Assembly: GCA_977006965.1 (NCBI GenBank)
Contig: OZ345363.1
Coordinates: 1,116,001 to 1,180,000 of the forward strand
Direction of reading: 5' to 3'
Source: Phymatolithon calcareum
Taxonomy: Eukaryota; Rhodophyta; Florideophyceae; Hapalidiales
DNA: 64,000 bases
The notes under the pieces were generated by a model. That model saw only the letters and a list, made by a program, of their open reading frames with translations, searched no databases and was not told where the DNA came from. Each line of letters opens with the position of its first letter. The stretch's first letter is position 1. Of the stretch, positions 52,195 through 62,869 are shown one piece after another. The position numbers were made by a program, and so were the translations under genes.

Positions 52195-53463
52195 ATGGTA
52201 ACCATGAGCGCGCCTGCAGTGGAGACACCGGTTTCTGCTCTCCCGCCTACCGATGGCGTCGAAGAGGAGCCCGAAGTTGTGGAGGTGAGCTCAGTGATGG
52301 CTGCAGCGCAATATCTCGCCGACAAAGTTGGAAATGTCGCCCTTGTCGACCAAATCTCAGCAGCCATCGAATCCACCGATTATCTCAAAGCGACGATTTC
52401 CCTCGCTGATGCATTCATTACTGCGCTTGATACGCCTGTCGATACCGAGAGTACCCTCTCGCTGGAGGGATGCATGCAGGAGCTGCTCCTGTGGGTCAAG
52501 CGGGAATGCGCAATGAACGATACGTTGGTCGAAAAAATCTCAGTCGATTTGTGCAAGGGCACCTCACGTGGCGACCTGCGTCTGAAGTGCATGGCGCTGC
52601 TGTACAATGCGGTCTCGGAAGATGCCGCGGCGAAAAGATTTCGCCTTCTTAATGCCACGATCGGACTCGCCGCCGCCGTTGGACTCGTGCCGAAAATTCA
52701 AGATACTGTACTTCCGAACATCGACCGATTCTTGAAGCAGTGGCAGGCCACTCGTGAGCAAAAGCGCGCGATGTACAAGACATGCTATGAAGCGCTCAAG
52801 TCAGCAAACGAAATTGAACCTGCCTTCAAGTTTAATGTCAAAATGCTTGAACTCTACAACAATGCCGATGCCGGGGAGGCGTCCGCGGTAGAGCATGATG
52901 CGGTGGATGCAATCGTGCAAGCTGTGTGCTTGCCGAAACTGTACCGATTCGACACCTTGCTGGAGCTCGACGTGATCAAATCATTTGCAAATGCGACCGG
53001 TGAAAAGGCGCTGTTCTTTAAGCTTATCACAATATTCGTTCAGGACGACCTGTCGGCGTTTACAACATTCTACGATGACAATGCAGCCTTTCTGGCCAAG
53101 TATGGGATTGACAAGGATATCGCTGTGGACAAGATGCGCTTGCTGACCTTTGCTTCTCTGGGAATCGAGTCTCAGGATTTGTCCTATAGCGCAATTGCAA
53201 AGTCATTACAGATTCCGGATGATATGGTTGAGGATTGGGTGATTCGGGCTATCGGGTCTGGTCTTGTGGATGCAAAGATAAATCAACTGAGAAGTTCCGT
53301 TGCGATTTATCGATCCACACAGCGAATGTTTACAAGAGAAGAATGGCAGCCTTTGTCGGAAAGAATTAATATTTGGAAAGAGAATATTCAAGATTTGCTT
53401 GTGTCTCTGCGAGAAACGAGACGCACATCTCAGCAGGCCGCCATCGATGCGTTTTCTGGATAG
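52195..53463 (+). CDS. EIF3M: eukaryotic translation initiation factor 3 subunit M
   Basis: 422 residues from ATG, with a second ATG three codons later; intronless. It is a subunit of the eIF3 complex that binds the 40S ribosomal subunit. The C-terminal half has the eIF3m PCI pattern: LPKLYRFDTLLELDVIKSF, LFFKLITIFVQDDL, DKMRLLTFASLGIE, IPDDMVEDWVIRAI (winged helix), YRSTQRMFTREEWQPL and the final helix INIWKENIQDLLVSL. The N-terminal half is alpha-helical repeats, as in other PCI proteins. The length matches the family (about 370-420). The COP9 subunit CSN7 is the nearest alternative, but the final helix and length favour eIF3m. Confidence 0.9.
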   Translation: MVTMSAPAVETPVSALPPTDGVEEEPEVVEVSSVMAAAQYLADKVGNVALVDQISAAIESTDYLKATISLADAFITALDTPVDTESTLSLEGCMQELLLWVKRECAMNDTLVEKISVDLCKGTSRGDLRLKCMALLYNAVSEDAAAKRFRLLNATIGLAAAVGLVPKIQDTVLPNIDRFLKQWQATREQKRAMYKTCYEALKSANEIEPAFKFNVKMLELYNNADAGEASAVEHDAVDAIVQAVCLPKLYRFDTLLELDVIKSFANATGEKALFFKLITIFVQDDLSAFTTFYDDNAAFLAKYGIDKDIAVDKMRLLTFASLGIESQDLSYSAIAKSLQIPDDMVEDWVIRAIGSGLVDAKINQLRSSVAIYRSTQRMFTREEWQPLSERINIWKENIQDLLVSLRETRRTSQQAAIDAFSG

Positions 53464-53682
53464 AACCGAGTGTAAAACTAAACGATAGGGAAGATTTAAA
53501 AATGCCAATGCGAAGGCATTGCGTGAACTTCAACATCAGTAGAACTCTTGATTTGTTCCTGGGACTTGTCTGCCTCATTTTGATTTAAAGCGCTTCCCGA
53601 ATTGGAGGCATATGTGCAAATCCTCTGACGACAACGCCCCCAGGAGCCCTTGACAGAATCAAAACCTTGTTTATTTAGTCTT

Positions 53683-54600
53683 TCAGGATTCCGCCATTGA
53701 CAAATCAAGCTTATCCGATTTTCGAATCCGTCTCCCAGAGAGGATCGCGCGACGCATAAGATGGCAGTATAGGTAAATTGCATGCGCGCCGTCATCATTA
53801 CCCGGGATGGGATAAGTGATCAAATTCGGGTCACAATCCGAATCAACAATGCCAACTGTCGGAATACCGGAAAGACGGGCCTCTTTGAGTGCGGGAAGAT
53901 GACGCTGTGTATCAATGACAAAAACGCAGTCCGGGAGCTTGTAATGGAATTTACGCGCTTGGCCGGACTGAATAGAATTGGTAAGCGTGCCACCGATCCA
54001 TCGCTGACCGTCAATGGTATAGGCACCAGCCTTCTCAGCCTGTTTGCGCATGATGCGATTCTTCTGCACGTCCTGTGGTCCCAACCAGAGGAATTTGCAG
54101 CCCGCTGCGGACATCTGAGAGACAGCCACAAGTGCGCGTCGCAGTAGCGGTACGGTTTTGTCGAGATCGATTACGTGCATCCCGTTCCGCTCGCCTAGAA
54201 TGTACGGTGCCATTCGTGGATTCCATAGCCGTGCGCGATGTCCCATGTGCACACGTGCATCCATAAGCTCGCGCACTGAGAACTGATGAGCTGGCGAGGG
54301 CGATGCAGAGTGCGATGTTGCGGTGTTGAGCAGTCGCCGCTGCGCCCCAAGCGCGCACTTGAGAGAATGGCGAAGCATTTCGAGGACTGAGAATGCCGAT
54401 GAGAAAAGGAATTCCAAAACTTCCTCTTTGCGAATCGAATGGACGGAGAAGGAAACTGCGCCGTATCGTAGCCGCGCGTCTTGTGCGGGAGGTTTGCAGA
54501 GCCGACTGCGGTCGGAGGAGACGGATAGTCTAGAGATTGTGGAACAGCAGGTTGTGTGCGTTGATCCGAATTGGAGACACCGCCGGGAGTCACGGCTCAT
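53683..54600 (-). CDS. mitochondrial small-subunit ribosomal protein uS2
   Basis: 305 residues from the first ATG; an internal ATG at 54378 (M75, starting LRHSLKCALGAQRRLLNTAT) gives a 231-residue protein with a classical arginine-rich mitochondrial presequence and may be the true start. uS2 motifs: FSVRELMDARVHMGHRARLW, MAPYILGERNGMHVIDLDKT, FLWLGPQ, GQRWIGGTLTN, LPDCVFVIDTQRHLPALKEA, IPTVGIVDSDCDPNLITYPI and the closing AIYLYCHLM. These are the conserved blocks of bacterial and organellar S2. Nuclear location with a presequence indicates the mitochondrial rather than plastid form; red algal plastid rps2 is usually plastid-encoded. Convergent with eIF3m, 219 bp apart. Confidence 0.9.
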   Translation of the reverse strand: MSRDSRRCLQFGSTHTTCCSTISRLSVSSDRSRLCKPPAQDARLRYGAVSFSVHSIRKEEVLEFLFSSAFSVLEMLRHSLKCALGAQRRLLNTATSHSASPSPAHQFSVRELMDARVHMGHRARLWNPRMAPYILGERNGMHVIDLDKTVPLLRRALVAVSQMSAAGCKFLWLGPQDVQKNRIMRKQAEKAGAYTIDGQRWIGGTLTNSIQSGQARKFHYKLPDCVFVIDTQRHLPALKEARLSGIPTVGIVDSDCDPNLITYPIPGNDDGAHAIYLYCHLMRRAILSGRRIRKSDKLDLSMAES

Positions 54601-56072
54601 ATCGTTTCCACATTCTCCTTACAGTAACCAGAATCATTGATAATAAATCAAAAATGTGATCCATATTACAATAGAAACTCATTTGCTGATGCCAGCATCA
54701 GAACAGTCGTCATCCTGTCGTCTCTCTGGCCAGCAGCTGAGTTTTTGTGATCACAAGGTGTGAGTCTGTAGTTAGAATATACTCGATGGGCCAAGGCTCT
54801 TTTCTCACTGTAAGAAGTGGATCATGCTTTCACATATGTGTTTTCACGGCATATGCATGTGCAATAATAAAAATTGTTTGTGAAAGAGAGAATACGTCTA
54901 CATCAAGAGGTGGAGAACAGGACCATGGCAATATAGAGCACAATCTGCGACTCACGTATCTTAACTTCCATCTTGCAGATACGTGCCGGATCTCTCACAG
55001 ATAAGCTGGTGAAAGAGGCAAAAACGGAAAGCAGAAAAAAAGGAACTGGGAAACATTAGATTCGGAGCTAAAGGCCTAGGAAGCGCACTCCACTTCAATT
55101 ATCTTGGAGTAATAGAATCGGGAGATGGAGATCCCTTAGTCCATGTCAGCCATCAGGTCGAAATCGCCTCGCCTCTCGTCCGCCAGGTGCTGTTGCAGTG
55201 CGCCATGCCCACGCCTGAAGGAATCCTTAGTGATGTACCGGGGATGTACCGGGACTAGACATGCAAGCCACAGTCAAGCTCGCTAGCGATATGCCAGAAA
55301 GGAGCAAGCCCAGGCCATCGAAACGGAGCTCGCCCCGTTAGGAAAAAAGGAAAAAAAGGATTGGAAATCCGTTTGTTTTGATTGCATGTTGCAAATTCTT
55401 CTTCGGCTTGCACAGAATATACCACGAGACCCAGATGCATAGAAGAAACATAAGGTTCTATAGAGACCCCTGCGACATTCAGGCTCATAAGTCCATAAGT
55501 CGCAGAACCTTTGCAAAGCTTCACTTTTTTCTGCCCAAACAAGCAATTTCCGAATAGCGATCTACCAAATACGCATTGGATGATAATTTGCGAGTCTCAT
55601 TCTTAGTCCAAAAAGGGCTCATGAAGGTTTGCTTTGGGGCCGAAGTTGACCGAAATGGTCGCCGCCTCGTCGCCCTTTATTTCACAAGTTCTGTAACCAT
55701 TTATCAAGTCTATCGCTTTTGTAATCGTGGATAGAGAGAGAGATTTTGTTTATTTGAGTAGACAGTGCCCACTTCCCCCGTGTGTCAGCACGGATTTTTG
55801 GGAATGTTACGTGTTAATCTTGGAAAGAGTGCGCGCTCGCGAATAGAGCACGTGCAGACTCTGGAAAATGCAATCAACTCCTCGAATCTGATTTTGGATG
55901 ATCCTTTCGCACAAAGTCCTCAAAAATTTCCAAAATTAAACAATCAATGGAGCTTACACTTACGTATGATTCCTACATTGTCAGTGTCCCGTCCACCGTC
56001 CAGGACTAATAGCAGTCTGCTGCTCCAAAAGTAGGATCGGTGCGCAGCGCCCATGTGGTGAACGCAGCAACA
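54601..56072. other. intergenic, with a LINE relic
   Basis: A degraded LINE C-terminal piece on the plus strand (about 55110-55340) gives VRQVLLQCAMPTPEG and DVPG, then VKLASDMPERS in another frame, matching the fragment at 27520-27720. A purine-rich AGAGAG run lies at 55733-55742. The last 100 bp is presumably the promoter or leader of the gene at 56073. No other gene is seen. Confidence 0.45.
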
Positions 56073-58682
56073 ATGGCGAGTGAAATGCACCTGCGCCGCT
56101 TTCCGGTCCGTCGGGTCGGGAAGGCCATCCGCTCCTTTGTGCGAAGGTTTCGAGGAGCCATTTACGCCGTATTCGGCCTTTTGGTCCTGGCGCTGTGGTA
56201 CTCTGCGTCGATGCACCAGGTCGAGATCGCCAACAATGTCGCCCATCAACCCGCCGCCCCCGCAGTTTTCTCCGCACAAAAGCCTTCTGAAAAGCTCTCT
56301 GATCCGGTCGACACTGCTTTACAGGGGAATGCTGCCGTGCCCGCAAGTGACGCTGTGTCCGAATCGAAACCTAACGGTAACCCATCAATTGAAGAGAAAC
56401 CGGCAGTCAATTCTGTGTCTGAAGTGAAGCCTACGGTACCTGAATCAAAACCTGCGAGTCAGGCTGCTCCTGAAGAGAAGCAAATCGTCAACGACGACTT
56501 CAAGGCCAAGCGGGACAAGTATGGCTCTGAGAAGTTGTCTGTCGTTGTTCTTTTCCATAACGAATATGGATCGCTTAAGACCGCATTGCATTCGTGGATT
56601 GAGAATGGGCTCGTGGAGAACGTTGATGAGCTTTTGTTCTTTGTCAATGGTGCTGGCGATATAAGTGAAAAATTCTTTATAGATCGCCTACCCGACGTTG
56701 CGCTAGTACCAGAAGAGAAGCGAAGGATCGTCATTATGAAGGAGAACATGAAGCTTGGTCTGGCTATAGACAAGATGGTTTCCCTTGCAAAACATGAATA
56801 TGTTCTCTTGCTTGAAAAAGATTGGGCTCTTATTGAGAATCGTGAAACAACCAAGTCCCGCCTTATCGATTCCAAGGTTATTGTTGGCAGTGGTGTTGCG
56901 CATTTGATTCGCCATCGTCATAGACATAACCCTGGTGTTCCTTGCCATGCGCTCATTATGCACCAGGGTCGCGAGGCTTCTATTTTACGTCAACAGAAAA
57001 ACTTGTTGTGCTTTGTTCATCACTGGCAGAAGGACCCTACCGTTGTCTTTCCTGGAATGGGACGGATGTGGCGTTGCGGCGGGGCGGAACTCGGCTTGGA
57101 AGAGAAGGATGTATTTTGTTCGACGGCAGAGTTCTGTCAATGGAACAATAACCCCTGCATATTCAAGAAAACCTGGTTTTTGGAAGAGGTTGGAAATCGC
57201 TACAAAAAGGAATATGCCATTGAACGAGCCAGATACGGAGATTCTTCGCCCTTCTTGGATTTCGAATACTACACCAATTGGAGGTCGTATGCGTGGACAG
57301 ATAAGAACTTCACTGTCGCTGTCGGAGAAGGCTTGTTTAGTCACAAGGAGACTGAGCATTCTCATTTCAATACCTTCTGGTATGCGCATTACCGGTTATC
57401 GTCCGATTATGAGGAGCTTCGCAACGAATATCTGCGAAATGAAACTAGGCTGAAGAAGATGGGAGGAGTTCATTACGATACTTCTGGGCCGCCACCTAGC
57501 CCTATGATCGACCGGTATCCGACTGAATTCGCGCGCAAGTACCATTGGTCTGAGATTTTCCTGGGTGATCTTCGGAAGCAAGTAGCTCTGGTTGATGAAT
57601 TGTACAACGAGTACTTGAGGGACTATCGTGTGACATCTGAAGATTGGAAAGCATCCGGTATGAAGGCTGCCAATGCTCAAAAACAGGTACCATGGCGACA
57701 TTACATCACGAAACTGCATGAAATCGCAGAAAAGGGCGAATTGATGGTTCCACCGATGCAGCCATTCGAAATGAACATCACTTTGGTGACGACGCTTCTT
57801 GATATTGGACGACACGCATTGGGCAAGGACGACTATCAGTTTAATCGGGACTTCAAGATGTATTTGGATGCTATGCAAAAATGGATGGAGCACGATTATC
57901 CCAAGGTTGTCTACACCACGAAGCAGATCGCCGATGAAGTATTAAAAACAGCAAGCGACAAGGCGAAATCGACGACAAAATTCGTGTACACGACAACTGA
58001 GGAATTGGGTTCGCGATGGATTGGACCTGAAAACTACGAGAAGATTCAAGAAATCCGGCAATCTGTGGATTGGCGAAGTCGCGCTGGGTGGTTGAAAAAT
58101 TCTCCGCAGGCAGGTCTTCCGCATTACAATCCTTTAGTCATGTCGAAAATGTTCATGATGCGAGACGCGGCGCGCAACAACTATTGGGAAACAACACATT
58201 TTGTGTTCTTGGATGCGAAGCACAATTGCATGGATACCGCGAATATGAACGAGAAGAAGGATCATATTCTGCGTGCGCATATGTTCGGCAAGTTTTTCTT
58301 GACATACTTTAATTACAAGCCCGCGGACGAAGTGCATGGGTTTGCGTATGCCGATTTCAATGATTTCCTTAACATCAGACCCAGGGAAAAGCGTGATGTG
58401 GTCAAGGTCGGACGCGGCGGTATCTTTGGCGGGTCGAGGTTTGTTCTGGAGTACATGACTGCAATGTACGACGTTGCGCTGACTGCATCGTTGCGCATGG
58501 GTCTTATGGGAACTGAAGAAAATATCTTTTCTATTCTAATGGCTCAAGTACCGCAGTACATTGATCCGTTTTCCAATGATTGGGCATGCTTTAGAAATAT
58601 CGAAAAAGATCACACGTGCAAGGACCGGAAAGACAAGGGATATAACTGCGAAGTCTTTACCTGGATGCGTGATAACGTATAG
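56073..58682 (+). CDS. type II membrane protein, glycosyltransferase-like, family unassigned
   Basis: I start at the ATG at 56073 (869 residues); the open frame before it begins with GTG. A short basic N-tail (about 1-28), one membrane span (about 29-46, AIYAVFGLLVLALWYSASM), a low-complexity stalk with repeats of KPxV and ESKP (about 70-140), then a large lumenal domain. Its start, KLSVVVLFHNEYGSLKTAL (about 154-172), looks like the first strand of a GT-A fold, and VLLLEKDWALIE (about 244-255, with EKDW at 248-251) is in the place of the metal-binding DxD motif. This layout is typical of Golgi glycosyltransferases. I cannot assign a CAZy family or substrate. In a red alga a role in cell-wall galactan or glycoprotein synthesis is possible but not shown. 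Confidence 0.6.
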   Translation: MASEMHLRRFPVRRVGKAIRSFVRRFRGAIYAVFGLLVLALWYSASMHQVEIANNVAHQPAAPAVFSAQKPSEKLSDPVDTALQGNAAVPASDAVSESKPNGNPSIEEKPAVNSVSEVKPTVPESKPASQAAPEEKQIVNDDFKAKRDKYGSEKLSVVVLFHNEYGSLKTALHSWIENGLVENVDELLFFVNGAGDISEKFFIDRLPDVALVPEEKRRIVIMKENMKLGLAIDKMVSLAKHEYVLLLEKDWALIENRETTKSRLIDSKVIVGSGVAHLIRHRHRHNPGVPCHALIMHQGREASILRQQKNLLCFVHHWQKDPTVVFPGMGRMWRCGGAELGLEEKDVFCSTAEFCQWNNNPCIFKKTWFLEEVGNRYKKEYAIERARYGDSSPFLDFEYYTNWRSYAWTDKNFTVAVGEGLFSHKETEHSHFNTFWYAHYRLSSDYEELRNEYLRNETRLKKMGGVHYDTSGPPPSPMIDRYPTEFARKYHWSEIFLGDLRKQVALVDELYNEYLRDYRVTSEDWKASGMKAANAQKQVPWRHYITKLHEIAEKGELMVPPMQPFEMNITLVTTLLDIGRHALGKDDYQFNRDFKMYLDAMQKWMEHDYPKVVYTTKQIADEVLKTASDKAKSTTKFVYTTTEELGSRWIGPENYEKIQEIRQSVDWRSRAGWLKNSPQAGLPHYNPLVMSKMFMMRDAARNNYWETTHFVFLDAKHNCMDTANMNEKKDHILRAHMFGKFFLTYFNYKPADEVHGFAYADFNDFLNIRPREKRDVVKVGRGGIFGGSRFVLEYMTAMYDVALTASLRMGLMGTEENIFSILMAQVPQYIDPFSNDWACFRNIEKDHTCKDRKDKGYNCEVFTWMRDNV

Positions 58683-59557
58683 TCGGGTATTTGTCAAGGC
58701 TTATGCGGGAGTTTTGGTCTTGACTGCACGATGAAGAGCTTTGTGTCGTCTTCTGTGGGCGAAGAGCGCACGGCGAAAAACCATAACAACTAACATTTAA
58801 TGCGCAATCGCAGATCTAGAAGCACTTCCCGTACTCGAATGCGGTCGGTTACATAGCTTAACGTTTATCCTGCACTTACTTTTTCTTGACGAGTGCGGCT
58901 TCATGGCCCTAAATGAAGTCCACGGGAGTAAATTGCCCGCTCAGTAATTTGGATCGTGCTACTGTAGCACTGCTACTGTACAGTACATAAGTTTTTTGCT
59001 CGATCTGCAGTTGGACGCATGTTTGACCATTACAATATCTGAAGATCTTTGATACCACATGTTCTATTTTCGGCAGCTCGAAGAGAATAATAATTACAAT
59101 TATTGTAAGACCGAGGCGATTGAGGTCCTCAGGATTTTTATTTTTGGACCCAAGTCTTGACTTCATGTTCGTTCGCATTTCAATGCCGCACATTGAACTC
59201 ATGAAGGAGTGCGCTGCAGTGCAGTACCAGCGGCGGCAGTGCCTTTGTCTACAGTAGGAAGCTTGACGGCGTCTGCTTGGGGGACACTGTACTCCATTAT
59301 GCTACAGTATTGCGTTTCTCAATTCAAGTGCGTCCGTCTCCTTATTACTGTACCTGCTACAGTAAAGTTTATCGTTTACTCAATTCAATCCTGCAGAGAA
59401 AAATGGTTCGTGATTTCTATCATAGGATTCCCTTCTTGCAGCGCCCTATTGGCATGCTAAATTTAATACCGCGTTGGGACGACGCCAGGGGAAATCTACG
59501 GCCGCCATACAAGAACCTTCGTGGCAAACATGGGCGTTGGCTCGGTCGTTGGGCACG
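58683..59557. other. intergenic with TACAGTA-type motif cluster
   Basis: 875 bp containing several copies of CTACTGTA or TACAGTA (58955-58985, 59249, 59301, 59358). It must hold the promoter of the LRR-like gene. No frame is supported. Confidence 0.4.
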
Positions 59558-61048
59558 ATGACTGAGGAACGCGAACGAAAACGGCAGCGCAAATTGCCCA
59601 GTCCTGCGTCCTTCCTCTCCGCTCTCTGTGAAGAGGCCGTGCAAAACATTCTTCGTTTCACAAGCGCTCGCCCGCGTAGCGTGCACTGGCAAGGCTACGT
59701 CAAACCCAGTGATGTCCTGAGCATTCTGCGTAGCGGCGGCCCGCTGGCTGAAGTCGTGCGTCGGGAGTTTGTTGTGCTTCGGAAGAACAACTTTTGCAAC
59801 CCGTCGTGTGCGAGGTTCGTCAAGAATATTAGCGCGGACGTCTTCAAGGACATCCTGCTTGAGTTGGGTCCATTCGAACACAGCATTTCAGAGACAATTT
59901 GCACCCGCCGTATCCGCACATGTTTCACCGAGCTTAATGAGTTACATTTGAACACCATCGTTCTTAACGGTTTTTCACAACTCGATGAGACGTGGTTCCT
60001 ACAAGTGTGCAGCGCAGAATTACGCACATTGCGGTTGATAGGAAATGCATTGCGGAAGAATGTCGTTAAGGGCATTGAGAGATATTGCGGTGGTTTGCAA
60101 ACTTTAATGCTGTGCTTCGAAGAATGCGAAGAACCCCTTCGTGGTGTCTGGGTCACAGTTGGGCCCACACTGGAGGATTTGACGTTTAAGATTCCAACGC
60201 GGAATAGTAGGGGTGTGAAACAATTCGACGCGCGCACAATGCGCAAGTATTGCGTTTCACTAACCAGGCTTGAGGTCATCGGATCGCCAACACGAAACAG
60301 GGAGGACCGAACTGCACGTGCTGTCGGAATTTGTCAAACGTTCGGGCCGCAACTTCAAGTTCTTCGAATGCTAGGAAGTAGAGATTGCTTTCCTCCTAAG
60401 TATCTGAAGGCTGTTTTCAAGAAATGCCCGAATGTCGTGGTTGACGCATATGTTCACCATTCCCCAGTGCAAACTCTTTTGACACTTGGAAAGCGTCTGC
60501 GTACTCTTCATATGCTTTCCAAGGAGGGGCTTGGTTATGAGCAAGCTGGCGCCGGCGCCATGAATCTTGAAGAGCTGTTCTTACATATTGTTGAATCACG
60601 CGACGGGCGGTTTCTTTCGAGGTTGCTCGCCGTCCCAAAGCCATTCCTTCGAAAGGTAAGGCTCGACCTTTGTATTCCACTCATCTACCCAAGGACTGTG
60701 CTTGACAAGCTTGCAGAGCTTTCGACAACGATTGAAGTGATTGAAATAACGGCTTCTACCTTCTTTTCCAAACGTGATTTTCGAAAATTGACAGTGGCGA
60801 ACCAGAACTTGAGGAGCGTTTCGGTGTTTGTGTTGCAGGCTCCCTTTCAGGAATTGGAGGTGCAAAAGTGCGCAGAAGCGGTTGCAGTCGGTTTCATGGA
60901 AGACATCGCGCAATGCCCTTTAATCGAAGAAGTTGTTATTGAAAACTCCTGTTTAAACTGGAAGTCAGCACAAATTGCGGAAGCCTGTCTTCCTCTTCGC
61001 GGCAAGAGCACGGATGTGTTCATTGGAGGAATTTCTTATCGTATTTGA
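59558..61048 (+). CDS. F-box/LRR-like protein
   Basis: I start at the ATG at 59558 (MTEERERKRQ; 496 residues); the longer open frame begins with TTG. The N-terminus is basic, followed by LCEEAVQNILRFTSARP and VLSILRSGGPLAEVV, which resembles a degenerate F-box. The remainder is a run of leucine-rich units (LNELHLNTIVLNGF, LRTLRLIGNAL, LQTLMLCFEEC, LTRLEVIGSPT, LQVLRMLGS, LRTLHMLSKEG, LEELFLHIVE), each about 25-30 residues. Such proteins often act as substrate receptors of SCF ubiquitin ligases; that role is inferred. No introns and no membrane segment are seen. Confidence 0.6.
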   Translation: MTEERERKRQRKLPSPASFLSALCEEAVQNILRFTSARPRSVHWQGYVKPSDVLSILRSGGPLAEVVRREFVVLRKNNFCNPSCARFVKNISADVFKDILLELGPFEHSISETICTRRIRTCFTELNELHLNTIVLNGFSQLDETWFLQVCSAELRTLRLIGNALRKNVVKGIERYCGGLQTLMLCFEECEEPLRGVWVTVGPTLEDLTFKIPTRNSRGVKQFDARTMRKYCVSLTRLEVIGSPTRNREDRTARAVGICQTFGPQLQVLRMLGSRDCFPPKYLKAVFKKCPNVVVDAYVHHSPVQTLLTLGKRLRTLHMLSKEGLGYEQAGAGAMNLEELFLHIVESRDGRFLSRLLAVPKPFLRKVRLDLCIPLIYPRTVLDKLAELSTTIEVIEITASTFFSKRDFRKLTVANQNLRSVSVFVLQAPFQELEVQKCAEAVAVGFMEDIAQCPLIEEVVIENSCLNWKSAQIAEACLPLRGKSTDVFIGGISYRI

Positions 61049-62869
61049 AAGACGCAAGCTGCGACCTTGTCGGTGTGCGTCAGTTGGACGAATCGTCCTT
61101 TGTGGTGAAGAAATCTTGGAGCTCGCTTGGCTGTAATATTCCTGTCATTCCTGACTCATCTATTTTGCAAGCTTGTGCGATTTCCTGTCTTCCTACTTTT
61201 TATGGCAGAGTGCGGCAATGCCATCAGTGTTGGCTTTGTTTTCCCTGAGTATGTCACGCTGATATTTCTATATATGTTTTGAAGACTCAAAACGGTGATG
61301 TCGAGCACGTACCTACGCTCTATAGTCCCCCATTCAATGCAACTACCTCATGTAGTAGCGATTTTCTGGATTTTTCAATAATTCTGAAATACAAGCGCTC
61401 GAGTGGCCAGGAGAGTGCAGGAAATAGCGATTTTTCTCATTTTCAACTTTTTAACACAGTTGACGAATTTTTATCGACCTGTTGATATCACGGTTAGATT
61501 TTTAATCATCGATTGTCCATTTGAAACAAGCTTACACGCTTGGACCATGCATAGGCATGGAAGACTATTGCTGACACTTCGGCAGAAGCAACGTATCCAT
61601 TTGCAAAACTATCATACGTATGATACGCAAAGTTACGGATCTGGATTTCCCACGCGAAACTTTCGATGAGAACACGTGTCATGAAACGTGCCAAAATCGA
61701 AACTTTCGCAGTAGCCGAATTATCATTGGCCAGATTCTGTTTGTAGTTTGTCTATATTTCAATTCCTTAGCGAAACTTTGTAGACCTGAACGAGATCTTT
61801 CCATTGATATGAAAAAATCCAAAAATGTCCCACATTCTTCCTGCGAAACTTGCTCCTAGAAATCGAAACTTTCCCGTTTTTGGCGAAACTTTCGACTTTC
61901 GTTTGCAAATTTCGCTGGGAAGGAGCGGAAGTTTTAAAATTTTGTTAGCGAAACTTTGTAGTTCCAATACTGAAGAGGAAATTTGTGCTAAGAAAGAAGG
62001 AATTGCGACTGTCCTTTTAGGAAGTTTTGCCTCGATAAGAACAGGAAATCGAAACTTTCGATCACCTGTTTTGTCAACGCGAAAGTTAAACGAAACTTTC
62101 GCTTGGCAAATTTCACGGGTAACCGTTTAGTTCCGTAACGCACGAATCTACTACGTAGCTGACGATAATAATGCACGGCACGTGCATATGAATCAGAAAA
62201 CAATTATAAAACACAATATGGTGTATCATATGGATCGTTAATTTGAAACTAACTGAACTGCTACCCTATTGGGCACATGTGCCCGTTTTTTTCGTATAGT
62301 CTCTATAAGTCGTTGAGCATACCATATGGTCCGTAATGGGTGCGCGGGCGTAGGCTGCTCAGTTTGCCAAAGACACATAATTTACTTTGCCAGAGGAAAT
62401 TTTGGGTAATTGGTAGAAGTAGAGAGGAAATTAAAGGGGCTCAGACGTGCGCCCATAAAGAACGAACTACGAACAGAGAGAGAGGTGGCTCGAAGAGCAG
62501 CCAGTGATGGGGAGGGAGGGATGGTAGGATAGAGAAAAGAAGTGACTGCCCAAGTCGGGCCGGTCGCGCCGTCCGCTATCCAAAGTACTTGTACTCTCGC
62601 GCGACGGTACCGCGCTGTACGTACAATTACATTGCATAATTCGCTGTCAAGTAAGAGCACGTCCTACGCAATTGCCAATTTCCAAAGCAAATTGCTAAAA
62701 TTGTGTTGATAAAAATTGATCGCACCACGCGCAACTCTATCGCGATCAAGGCCACCTGACACAGCCGACTCAAAAAAACAATCATTTTGTACGCTCACTG
62801 TATCGTGAACGTTCGTTATTTTTACAGTACCGTACAGTCAGGGGAGCATAACACTCCCCTGGTGCAGTG
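61049..62869. other. long non-coding stretch with CGAAACTTTCG repeats
   Basis: No gene is supported. Between 61655 and 62101 the near-palindromic word CGAAACTTTCG or a close variant occurs nine times at irregular spacing. Further right are short palindromes (GGGCACATGTGCCC at 62271-62284, ACCATATGGT at 62317-62326) and a hairpin (62839-62861) just before the transposase ATG. The left end of the PIF/Harbinger element must lie here, but I cannot fix it without its other end. Confidence 0.5.

Noticed and set aside
56040-56072. Extended start of the glycosyltransferase-like protein
   Set aside because: The codon is GTG; the ATG at 56073 gives a normal type II membrane topology.
59474-59557. Extended start of the LRR-like protein
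   Set aside because: The codon is TTG; the first ATG is at 59558.
61655-62101. CRISPR-like array
   Set aside because: The repeated word is only about 11 bp, spacing is irregular, and the context is a eukaryotic nuclear intergenic region.
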